From contig NC_016946.1 in assembly GCF_000277125.1 (NCBI RefSeq), positions 2,976,001 through 3,040,000 of the forward strand: a DNA stretch of 64,000 nucleotides, written 5' to 3'. This document shows, in pieces, positions 23,463 to 30,532 of this stretch. The stretch comes from Mycobacterium intracellulare ATCC 13950 (lineage in GTDB: Bacteria > Actinomycetota > Actinomycetes > Mycobacteriales > Mycobacteriaceae). Positions within the stretch are counted from its first letter, which is position 1; each line of letters opens with the position of its first letter. The notes below the pieces were generated by a model. It was not told the origin of the DNA and made no database searches. It was given only the letters and a program-made list of their open reading frames with translations. A program made the translations under genes and the position numbers.

Positions 23463-25205
23463 GTGACGACGCGCAGCACGACGATCCCTGCCGGGCTTCC
23501 CGTGGCCGACACCGCCGTGGATCTGCTCGTCGTCGGCTCCGGCACCGGCATGGCGGCGGCGTTGGCCGCCCACGAATCCGGATTGTCGGCGTTGATCGTG
23601 GAGAAATCGTCGTACGTGGGCGGCTCGACCGCCCGGTCCGGCGGCGCGCTGTGGCTGCCGGCCAGCCCGGTGCTGGCCGAGGCCGGCGCCGGCGACAGCG
23701 CCGAAAGCGCCGGCGCCTACCTGGACTCGGTGGTCGCCGGGTCGGCGCCCGCGCAGCGGTCGGCCGGGTTCCTGGCGCACGTGTCAGCGACGGTGGACAT
23801 GCTGCGCCGCATGACGCCGCTGCGGCTGTTCTGGGCCCGCGACTATTCCGACTACCACCCCGAGGCGCCCGGTGGCAGCGCGGCCGGGCGCACCTGCGAA
23901 TGCCGTCCGTTCGACACCTCGCTGCTCGGCGCGTACCGCACCCGGCTGGAGCCCGGCCTGATGGAGGTCAGTGTTCCGATGCCGACGACGGGCGCCGACT
24001 ACCGCTGGATGAATCTGGTCGCCCGGATGCCGCGTAAGGGCATTCCCACGTACGGCAAGCGATTGGCGCAGGGCGTGGCGGGCCGCGTGGTGGGCCGGCG
24101 CTACGCGGCGGGCGGTCAGGGCCTGGCGGCCGGGCTGTTCACCGGTGTGCTGCGGGCCGGGATCCCCGTGTGGACCGACACCGCGCTCGTGCGGCTCGTC
24201 CGCGACGGCGAGCGCGTGACGGGCGCCGTCGTCGATCACGGCGGCCGCGAGGTGACGATTACCGCCCGGCGCGGCGTCGTGCTGGCGACCGGCGGTTTCG
24301 ACCACAGCATGGACATGCGGTGGAAATTCCAATCGGAGTCGTTGGGCGCCGATCTCAGCCTCGGTGCCGCGGCCAACACCGGCGACGGCATCCGGGCGGG
24401 CCAGGAACTCGGCGCCGGCATCGACCTGATGGATCAGGCGTGGTGGTTCCCCGCCATCGCGCCGTTGCCCGGCAAGGCGCCCGCGGTGATGCTGGCCGAG
24501 CGGTCGCTTCCGGGCTGCCTCATCGTGGACCAGCACGGGCGCCGGTTCGCCAACGAAGCGACCGACTACATGTCGTTCGGGCAGCGGGTGCTCGAGCTGG
24601 AGCGATCCGGCAGCCCGGTCGAGGCGATGTGGATCATCTTCGACCAGCAGTACCGCAACAGTTATGTCTTTGGCGCCGAACTGTTCCCGCGCATGCGCGT
24701 CCCGCAGGCCTGGTATGACGCCGGCATTGCGGCCCGCGCCGATAATCTCACCGATCTGGGCGCGCGGATCGGTGTACCGGTGTCGGCGTTCTTCGAGACG
24801 ATGACGCGGTTCAACCACAACGCCGCCGCAGGCGAGGATCCCGACTTCGGCCGCGGCCGCAGCGCGTACGACCGTTATTACGGCGACCCGACGGTCAAGC
24901 CGAACCCGAATCTGCGTCCGTTGGTCAACGGCCCCTTCTACGCCGTGAAGGTGGTGCTGTCCGATCTGGGCACCTGCGGTGGGCTCAGGACCGACGAGCG
25001 GGCGCGGGTGCTGCGTGAGGACGGCGGGGTGATCGCCGGGTTGTACGCGATCGGCAACACCGCCGCGAACGCGTTCGGCACGACGTATCCGGGTGCGGGC
25101 GCGACGATTGCGCAGGGTCTGGTGTACGGCTACATCGCGGCTCAGGACGCGGCGATCGCGAGCGCGGCGCAGCCGGGCGAAGCGGGTCGCCGCCATCGGA
25201 CCTAG
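23463..25205 (+). CDS. KstD-type 3-ketosteroid Delta1-dehydrogenase-like flavoprotein
   Basis: 580 residues. FAD Rossmann motif GSGTGMAAALAA near residue 26, then VEKSSYVGGSTARSGGALW, typical of 3-ketosteroid dehydrogenases. The C-terminal end holds LYAIGNTAANAFGTTYPGAG, where the Tyr of TYPG corresponds to the catalytic tyrosine of KstD. KstD removes the 1-alpha and 2-beta hydrogens of 3-ketosteroids. It is divergent from the KshA-type gene. The last 15 residues and the stop codon are encoded by the first unit of a 56-bp tandem repeat, so the C-terminal tail (ASAAQPGEAGRRHRT) is repeat-derived. Confidence 0.88.
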   Translation: MTTRSTTIPAGLPVADTAVDLLVVGSGTGMAAALAAHESGLSALIVEKSSYVGGSTARSGGALWLPASPVLAEAGAGDSAESAGAYLDSVVAGSAPAQRSAGFLAHVSATVDMLRRMTPLRLFWARDYSDYHPEAPGGSAAGRTCECRPFDTSLLGAYRTRLEPGLMEVSVPMPTTGADYRWMNLVARMPRKGIPTYGKRLAQGVAGRVVGRRYAAGGQGLAAGLFTGVLRAGIPVWTDTALVRLVRDGERVTGAVVDHGGREVTITARRGVVLATGGFDHSMDMRWKFQSESLGADLSLGAAANTGDGIRAGQELGAGIDLMDQAWWFPAIAPLPGKAPAVMLAERSLPGCLIVDQHGRRFANEATDYMSFGQRVLELERSGSPVEAMWIIFDQQYRNSYVFGAELFPRMRVPQAWYDAGIAARADNLTDLGARIGVPVSAFFETMTRFNHNAAAGEDPDFGRGRSAYDRYYGDPTVKPNPNLRPLVNGPFYAVKVVLSDLGTCGGLRTDERARVLREDGGVIAGLYAIGNTAANAFGTTYPGAGATIAQGLVYGYIAAQDAAIASAAQPGEAGRRHRT

Positions 25206-25273
25206 CGGCGATCGTGAGCGCGGCGCAGCCGGGCGAGGCGGGTCGGCGCCATCGGAGCTCGCGGCGATCGCGA
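25150..25273. repeat. 56-bp tandem repeat, about 2.2 copies, across a stop codon
   Basis: Copy 1 is 25150-25205, copy 2 is 25206-25261 (51 of 56 bases identical), and a 12-base third start is 25262-25273. The KstD-like stop TAG (25203-25205) is the last triplet of copy 1; copy 2 has TCG there. Unit length and position at a gene end recall mycobacterial MIRU/VNTR elements. Because 56 is not a multiple of 3, copy-number change could alter the protein tail. It fills the gap to the convergent 13E12 gene. Confidence 0.85.
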
Positions 25274-25279
25274 AAAGTG

Positions 25280-26677
25280 TTATGCGGCGCCGGGATTGTC
25301 GGCTTCTTCGTCGTCGTCGTGTTCGTGGTGGAGGAGTTTTTCGGGGTGGTGGTAGGTGTTGGTGCGGGGTTGGCCGCGCTCGAGGTGGGGTGGGGGTTTC
25401 CATTCGGTGTCGCCGCGGAAGTTTTTGCGGGTGCTCCAGCCGCCGGGGTCGAGCATGCGGTGATGCGGGCCGCAGGCGAAGGTGAGCTGGTTGATGTCGG
25501 TGCTGTGGCAGGTGCTGTAGTCGGTGGTGTGGTGGACTTCGCAGTAGTAACCCGACACGGTGCAGCCCGGGGCGGTGCAACCACGGTCCTTGGCGTACAA
25601 CACGATTCGCTGCCCCGGGGAAGCCAGCCGCTTGGTGTGATACAACGCCAGGGCCTTGCCCTTATCGAAAATCGCCAAGTAGTGATGCGCGTGGCGGCCC
25701 AGGCGGATCACCTCACTCATCGGCAAAATCGTGCCCCCGCCGGTCAGGCCGCGCCCGGCCGCGGCCTCCAACTCGGCCAGGGTAGTGGTGACGATGATGG
25801 AGGCCGGTAACCCGTTGTGCTGACCCAACTCCCCGGAGGCCAACAGCCCACGCAGCCCGGCCAGCAGGGCGTCGTGGCCGCGCTGAGCAGCCGAGCGGGT
25901 ATCACGATCGATGGCGGCCTGGCTGGGCGTCCCCTCCACGCACGGAATGTCGTCGAGCGGGTTGCACATGCCCGGGGCACCGAGTTTGGCTTCCACGGCT
26001 TCCAGCGTGGCGCGTAGTTCGGGGGTAATCAGGCCCCGCAACTCCGACATGCCGTCGGCCTGTTGGCGGCCCAGGGTCACCCCGCGGCTGCGGGCGCGGT
26101 CCTCGTCGGTGAAGAGGCCGTCGGGATTGAGGCAATCTTCCAGGACGTGGGCCAGGCCGTCGAGTTCGTCGGGCCGGTGATAGGCGGCGTGGCCGGCCAG
26201 GTCGGCCTCGACGCGCTCGCGGGTGGCTGGGTCGATCCAGCCGGGCAGGCGGCGAAAGAATCGGCGGATCACCGCCACATGGGCGGCGCCGAGTTCACCG
26301 CGGGCCTGGGCGGCGGCGGTGGCGGCCAACACCGGGGGCAAGGGTTCACCGGTCAGGCCGTGGCGCGGGCCCAGATCGGCGGCGTCTTTGACCCGCCGGG
26401 CGGCCTCGGTGTGGCTGATCCGCAGCCGGTCGGCGATCGCCTGGTCGAGTTTGGCGCCGAGTTCTTGGATGCTGGCTTGGCGGGCCAGGTGATTGATCAA
26501 CGCATGCTCAGCCACCGGCAGCCGGCGGCGCGTCTTTTCGCAGCGCTCCAACAGCGCCAGGCACTCCCGAGGAACCAGCGCATCAAAACTCAGCCCCGCC
26601 ACGCCCTCGATCGCGGCATCGAGCGCGTCGAAGGCCGCGCTAATCGCGTCCCGATCGATGACGCCGCCCGAACCCAT
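25280..26677 (-). CDS. 13E12 repeat family protein (DUF222 with HNH nuclease domain)
   Basis: 465 residues. The N-terminal 320 residues are the DUF222/REP13E12 domain. The C-terminal HNH domain has DRGCTAPGC, the histidine pair [20 protein letters not shown] and [13 protein letters not shown], with all metal and catalytic positions kept. The tail is His/Asp/Glu-rich. Members occur in many near-identical copies in mycobacterial genomes, some at phage attachment sites. Their function is not settled; DNA binding or cleavage is likely. The ORF is intact. It stands alone and converges on the KstD-like gene. A leaderless-type -10 fixes the ATG at 26677. Confidence 0.92.
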   Translation of the reverse strand: MGSGGVIDRDAISAAFDALDAAIEGVAGLSFDALVPRECLALLERCEKTRRRLPVAEHALINHLARQASIQELGAKLDQAIADRLRISHTEAARRVKDAADLGPRHGLTGEPLPPVLAATAAAQARGELGAAHVAVIRRFFRRLPGWIDPATRERVEADLAGHAAYHRPDELDGLAHVLEDCLNPDGLFTDEDRARSRGVTLGRQQADGMSELRGLITPELRATLEAVEAKLGAPGMCNPLDDIPCVEGTPSQAAIDRDTRSAAQRGHDALLAGLRGLLASGELGQHNGLPASIIVTTTLAELEAAAGRGLTGGGTILPMSEVIRLGRHAHHYLAIFDKGKALALYHTKRLASPGQRIVLYAKDRGCTAPGCTVSGYYCEVHHTTDYSTCHSTDINQLTFACGPHHRMLDPGGWSTRKNFRGDTEWKPPPHLERGQPRTNTYHHPEKLLHHEHDDDEEADNPGAA

Positions 26678-26683
26678 ACCGTC

Positions 26684-26689
26684 AAACTA
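26684..26689 (-). promoter_or_regulatory. Leaderless-type -10 element (TAGTTT) of the 13E12 gene
   Basis: Read on the minus strand, TAGTTT is followed by GACGGT (6 nt) and then the ATG at 26677. This matches the TANNNT-N6-start arrangement of mycobacterial leaderless transcripts. Confidence 0.6.
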
Positions 26690-26762
26690 TCGAGGCCCAC
26701 CGACACAAAACCCCGCAATGTGACCACAGAAACCACAGTGACACAAGGGAATTCAATATCCG

Positions 26763-26778
26763 TTTCCGATATCCGAAA
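26763..26778. promoter_or_regulatory. Near-perfect 16-bp palindrome upstream of the 13E12 gene
   Basis: TTTCCGATATCCGAAA is symmetric around GATATC with one mismatched pair. The half ATATCCG also occurs 13 bp to the left (26756-26762). It lies 86-101 bp upstream of the 13E12 start, in a comparatively AT-rich gap, and could be a regulator site or a self-binding site of the DUF222/HNH protein. No protein can be assigned. Confidence 0.4.
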
Positions 26779-26821
26779 CCGCGCGCACGAGCCGAAACGA
26801 GCGACGGCGCCGGAAAGGCGC

Positions 26822-26858
26822 ACCAGAACTAGTCTGAAGAATCGAACCAGAACTAGTC
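26822..26858. repeat. 13-bp direct repeat, 24-bp period, giving tandem in-frame stops
   Basis: ACCAGAACTAGTC occurs at 26822-26834 and 26846-26858. On the minus strand each copy reads GAC TAG in the PadR frame, so the PadR gene has a second stop 24 bp after the first. It looks like a small local duplication of the gene end. Confidence 0.7.
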
Positions 26859-27542
26859 GGCGCCGCGCTTCGCCTGGACCTGCTTCTCGATTTCCCGCCA
26901 ATACCCCGGCGTGGGGCGCGGCTTGCCGAACCCGCCCTTCTCGGCCTTCTTCAGGACGGCGTCGGCCTCGTCGATGTCCTTCATGAGCTCGAGCGCGAAC
27001 TCACGCTCGGCGGCGTAGTACTTCGCCGCCCAGCGCAAGGCGATCACCGAATACGCCCATGCGGGTTCGCCCTCGGCGCCGTCGGCATCCTCCACCGCCT
27101 TGCGGTGGCGGGCATCGGCGAACGCCACGTGTTCTTGCAGCAGTTCCTTGAGCCGAGCCGGATTGGTGAGGTGACCGAACGTAACCCGAAGCAGCACACT
27201 GTGTTTGAGCACCGGCGGGTCCACCGGCGCGTCGTTGACCCACTCGATTGCGGCCGCCATGCCGGCTTCGGTGATCTTGTAGAGCCGGCGGGTGCGGGTG
27301 CCCTCGTCCCGCTCGACGCGCGACGTGACCAGTCCCAAGCCCTCCAGCTTCTTCAGCTCCGTATAGATCTGGCTGTAGGACGGGCTCCAGTAGTACAGAT
27401 CGACGCTCCAGTCGATCCACTTCTTGAGGTCGTAGCCGGAGATCTCCTCCTCGTAGGACATCATGCACAGCAACGCGCGACTGGTCGCGGCCAATGCCGC
27501 GTTCGTCGGCTTTTTGCTGGCAGGGTCCGTTTCGGAGTCCAC
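26853..27542 (-). CDS. PadR-family transcriptional regulator
   Basis: 229 residues. Winged helix at about 18-100 (ALLCMMSYEEEISGYDLKKW; YSQIYTELKKLEGLGLVTSR; RRLYKITEAGMAAAIEW) and a C-terminal helical dimerisation region (Vir_act_alpha_C-type) at 110-200. PadR proteins repress genes for phenolic-compound detoxification or transport and bind the DNA between themselves and a divergent target. Here the divergent gene is an F420-type oxidoreductase 61 bp away. A TAACCT hexamer 6 nt before the GTG start suggests a leaderless transcript. Confidence 0.9.
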   Translation of the reverse strand: MDSETDPASKKPTNAALAATSRALLCMMSYEEEISGYDLKKWIDWSVDLYYWSPSYSQIYTELKKLEGLGLVTSRVERDEGTRTRRLYKITEAGMAAAIEWVNDAPVDPPVLKHSVLLRVTFGHLTNPARLKELLQEHVAFADARHRKAVEDADGAEGEPAWAYSVIALRWAAKYYAAEREFALELMKDIDEADAVLKKAEKGGFGKPRPTPGYWREIEKQVQAKRGAD

Positions 27543-27603
27543 GTGGCCAGGTTAACAACACGCACCCTAGATTGGGGGACATGGACCGCTGGCTGGGACG
27601 CCC
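27543..27603. promoter_or_regulatory. Divergent PadR/LLM promoter region with two leaderless-type -10 elements
   Basis: Minus strand: TAACCT (27549-27554), then 6 nt and the PadR GTG at 27542. Plus strand: TAGATT (27568-27573), then 7 nt and an ATG at 27581. GTTAAC (27551-27556) is a small palindrome overlapping the PadR -10. The two promoters are back to back, so a single PadR dimer could control both. Confidence 0.5.
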
Positions 27604-27607
27604 GTGA
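27581..27607 (+). CDS. 8-codon leaderless-type upstream ORF before the LLM gene
   Basis: Encodes MDRWLGRP. It begins 7 nt after TAGATT, and its stop TGA overlaps the GTG start of the LLM gene (GTGA). This would couple leaderless initiation to the oxidoreductase, which has no strong ribosome site of its own. Translation is inferred from layout. Confidence 0.4.
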   Translation: MDRWLGRP

Positions 27608-28524
27608 AATTCTCCTTCCCCGTTCCGCACATGCTGCGCCTCAAGGCGATTTCGCAACCATGGGAAGCGACCGTCACGGGCCCCGAACAGCGGCGCATGA
27701 TGCGGTGCGCCGACCAGTGGGGCTACGACATGATCGCGGTGCCCGAACATCTCGTCATCCCAACCGACCACGTCGAGTTGTCCGGGCCGCACTACCTGCA
27801 TTCGACGGTGGCCCAGGCCTTCATCGCCGGCGCCACCGAACGGGTCGCCGTCAATTCCTGCATCACCATCCTGCCGCTGCAGCATCCGATCGTGCTGGCC
27901 AAAGCGCTTGCCACCGCCGACTGGATGAGTGGCGGCCGGATGATGGTCACGTTCGGCGTCGGATGGCTGGCACGGGAGTTCGAGCTCGTGGGCGTGCCGT
28001 TCGCGGAACGCGGGCGGATCGCCGACGAGTACCTGGCGGCCATCGTCGAACTGTGGACCAGTGACGCGCCGACATTCGAAGGACGCTACGTGTCGTTCGC
28101 CGACATCGCCTTCGAGCCGAAACCCGTTCAAAAACCCCATCTCCCGATCTGGATCGGCGGCGACGCCGATGCCGCGTTGCGCAGGGCCGCCACCTTTGGT
28201 TCGGGCTGGTGGCCGTTCCTAACCAAACCCGAGCAGATCGCCGAAAAGCTGGACTACATCAAGTCCCAACCTTCCTATGACGGGCGGCCTTTCGAGGTGA
28301 TGCACGGGCTGGGCACCAACCGGGTCGGCGAAGGACACGTCGCGCGCCGCGACGCAAGCGATCGGCCGGGCATGAGCGCGGCGCAGATCGTCGACCGGTT
28401 GGGCTGGCTCGCCGACCAGGGCGTGACGATGACCGCGGTGCCCGTTCCGGCCGTCGGTGGCGTGGACGAGTACCTCGACTACGCGCAGTGGGTCATCGAA
28501 GAGATCAAGCCGCAGCTCACCTGA
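27604..28524 (+). CDS. LLM-class (luciferase-like, F420-type) oxidoreductase
   Basis: 306 residues with a (beta/alpha)8 luciferase-like monooxygenase pattern: MKFSFPVP start, WGYDMIAVPEHL, GGRMMVTFGVGWLAREFE, and KPHLPIWIGGDADAALRRAA. The GVGWLxxEF motif is typical of mycobacterial F420-dependent members. Such enzymes move hydride between F420 and ketones, alcohols or enones. The substrate is unknown. It is divergent from and probably controlled by PadR. Its stop overlaps the convergent membrane protein gene by 8 bp. Confidence 0.88.
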   Translation: MKFSFPVPHMLRLKAISQPWEATVTGPEQRRMMRCADQWGYDMIAVPEHLVIPTDHVELSGPHYLHSTVAQAFIAGATERVAVNSCITILPLQHPIVLAKALATADWMSGGRMMVTFGVGWLAREFELVGVPFAERGRIADEYLAAIVELWTSDAPTFEGRYVSFADIAFEPKPVQKPHLPIWIGGDADAALRRAATFGSGWWPFLTKPEQIAEKLDYIKSQPSYDGRPFEVMHGLGTNRVGEGHVARRDASDRPGMSAAQIVDRLGWLADQGVTMTAVPVPAVGGVDEYLDYAQWVIEEIKPQLT

Positions 28525-29338
28525 CCTGCAGCCCGCGCCGGCGCTGCCATCCGAGCGCGGCGACGCTGCACGCGACCCACACGGTGACCGCGATGCCAAC
28601 GTGGACAAGGCTCTTGGTGTCGCGCCCGAACACCGGCCAGATCAGGGCGGGCACCTGCTGCCACAGCACCCGGTGCTCCACACCGTTCATCGGGTCGGCC
28701 ACGTAATACAGCGCGTACGGCAGCGCGAGCGCCAGCAGCCAACTGCGCGTGCGGCGCAGATCGCCGCGCTGGCGCCAGCGCCGGACCAGCGGCTCGACGC
28801 TGACCGGGTGCAGCACCGAGATGAGGTTTCCCACGCCCAGCCACGACACGATGGGAACCGCCACGGTGGGGATCGTAATGCCCAGGCGCGCAGGCGTTTC
28901 GAGCCACAGCGTCAGCACCGTCGCGGCGGCCAGGGTGGGCAACCCGACGATCGCGAGCAGGGCGAGGTTTTTGATCAACAGGATCCGCCCGAACGGCACG
29001 CCCGCGGACAGGCCCCGAACGATGCGGTAATGATCCGCGCCCAGGAAGTTGGTGGTGGTCACATCGGCGAGGACCCACGACGAGAAGTAGGTGCCCACCA
29101 GGATCACCCAATCGTGGTGACGGCCCACCGGGGTCAGCGGCTGCACCAGCAGCCAGGCGGCGGCGACGACCACGTTGGCCACCACCCCCATCAGCCAGGT
29201 GCGCGGCGGCGTGAACGCCCACCGGATCTCGGCGACAACCGCCGGGAACAAACCCTTCTCGAAGTCCTTGGCGGCGCGCTGTGCCGCGGCGGGACGGGGC
29301 GCCGAGGCCCGCACGAGGGCGCGCAGAAGAGCGTCCAA
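28517..29338 (-). CDS. Polytopic membrane protein of unknown function
   Basis: 273 residues from a TTG at 29338 with a GGGGGAGG site 9 nt upstream; the frame opens only 18 bp earlier and has no ATG before residue 50. About six hydrophobic segments are visible, at roughly 48-68, 80-100, 122-146, 152-172, 200-216 and 248-264. The loops are Arg-rich, with VEPLVRRWRQRGDLRR facing the cytosol. The outline resembles ABC-2-type permeases, but no ATPase is adjacent, so I leave it unnamed. It is divergent from the NDH-2-like oxidoreductase with a 69-bp gap. Confidence 0.75.
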   Translation of the reverse strand: MDALLRALVRASAPRPAAAQRAAKDFEKGLFPAVVAEIRWAFTPPRTWLMGVVANVVVAAAWLLVQPLTPVGRHHDWVILVGTYFSSWVLADVTTTNFLGADHYRIVRGLSAGVPFGRILLIKNLALLAIVGLPTLAAATVLTLWLETPARLGITIPTVAVPIVSWLGVGNLISVLHPVSVEPLVRRWRQRGDLRRTRSWLLALALPYALYYVADPMNGVEHRVLWQQVPALIWPVFGRDTKSLVHVGIAVTVWVACSVAALGWQRRRGLQVR

Positions 29339-29407
29339 CTGATGTGGCCTCCCCCGCTATCGGCTCGTCGGCGTTCGTCCGCACCGCACGCAGGGCAGGA
29401 TAGCGCC

Positions 29408-30532
29408 ATGAACCGAAAGCGCGTCGTCGTCGCGGGACTCGGGGACGCGGGCGTCCTCGCGGCGATCCGGCTGTCGCGGCACGCCGACGTCGTCGGGATC
29501 TCGGCCAAACCCGCGCTGGTCAGCGGCCAGGAACTCGGCGTTCGGCTGTCCCGCCCGCACGATTGGGCCCGCGATTACTGGATCCCGTTCGACCGGTTCC
29601 GCCGCCTGGATCGCGTCCGCACGGTGCAGGCGACGCTGACCGGGGTGGACCTGGGCGCCCGCATCGTCTTCGGCCGGGGCCAAGACGGCGCGACGATCGC
29701 CGAACCCTACGACGCGCTGGTCATCTCGACCGGCGTCAGCAACGGGTTCTGGCGCCAGCCGGCGTTGCAGTCCGCAGCCGAGATCGGCGCGGGGCTGCGC
29801 GCCGCGCACGACCGGCTGGCCGCCGCCGAGTCGGTGATCGTGGTGGGCGGCGGCGCGGCGGCCGTCAGCAGCGCCCTCAACATGGCGACCACCTGGCCGG
29901 ATAAGCGAATCGACCTGTACTTCCCCGGCGAGTCCGCGCTTCAGGAGTATCACCCGCGGACTTGGCGGCGGATCCGCGCCCGGCTGAGCGAGCTGGGCGT
30001 CGGCGTGCACCCCGGCCACCGCGCGGTGATCGGCGAAGGCTTCGCGGGCGACGAACTCACCGACGAGCCGGTGCGCTGGAGCACCGGACAACCCCCGGCG
30101 GACGCCGACGCCGTGCTGTGGGCGGTCGGGCGGGTGCGGCCCAACACCGGTTGGCTGCCACCGGAATTGCTCGACGAGCGCGGGTTTGTGCGCGTCACGC
30201 CGGACCTGCGGGTGCCCGGTCAGCGGGGCGTCTTCGCGCTCGGCGACGTCGCGGCCACCGACCCCCTGCGCAGCTCCGCCCGCAATCGCGGCGACGCCCT
30301 GGTGGCGCGAAACGTCCTCGCCGAGTTCGCGGGCCGCCCGCTGCGCACCTATCGCGCGCCGACGCGGCGCTGGGGTTCACTGGTCGGCATCCAGCCCAAC
30401 GGCCTGGAGGTGTTCCTGCCCTCCGGGCACGCCTTCCGCTTCCCGTCCTGGTCGGTCGAACGCGTGGTGATGCCGTGGATCGTGCGCTGGGGCATGTATC
30501 GCGGAGTGCGCCAGAACAACCCACTCGGATGA
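29408..30532 (+). CDS. NAD(P)/FAD-dependent oxidoreductase, NDH-2/AIF-like
   Basis: 374 residues. N-terminal FAD motif (VVVAGLGDAG), second nucleotide-binding motif VIVVGGGAAAVSSALNMA in the middle, and the C-terminal FAD motif GVFALGDVAATD. The C-terminal 60 residues (FRFPSWSVERVVMPWIVRWGMYRG) are amphipathic, as in membrane-attached NDH-2 or FSP1 proteins. It probably oxidises NAD(P)H and reduces a quinone or small electron acceptor. Its stop overlaps the start of an amino-acid permease (ATGA), so the two are co-translated, an unusual pairing. Confidence 0.87.
   Translation: MNRKRVVVAGLGDAGVLAAIRLSRHADVVGISAKPALVSGQELGVRLSRPHDWARDYWIPFDRFRRLDRVRTVQATLTGVDLGARIVFGRGQDGATIAEPYDALVISTGVSNGFWRQPALQSAAEIGAGLRAAHDRLAAAESVIVVGGGAAAVSSALNMATTWPDKRIDLYFPGESALQEYHPRTWRRIRARLSELGVGVHPGHRAVIGEGFAGDELTDEPVRWSTGQPPADADAVLWAVGRVRPNTGWLPPELLDERGFVRVTPDLRVPGQRGVFALGDVAATDPLRSSARNRGDALVARNVLAEFAGRPLRTYRAPTRRWGSLVGIQPNGLEVFLPSGHAFRFPSWSVERVVMPWIVRWGMYRGVRQNNPLG

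Noticed and set aside
23784..25580. A 598-codon minus-strand frame opposite the KstD-like gene
   Set aside because: Low-complexity translation with no domain; the plus-strand KstD reading is clear.
25280..26677. Treating the 13E12 gene as an insertion sequence
   Set aside because: No transposase, no terminal inverted repeats and no target duplication are visible; an HNH protein of a repeated family is a better description.
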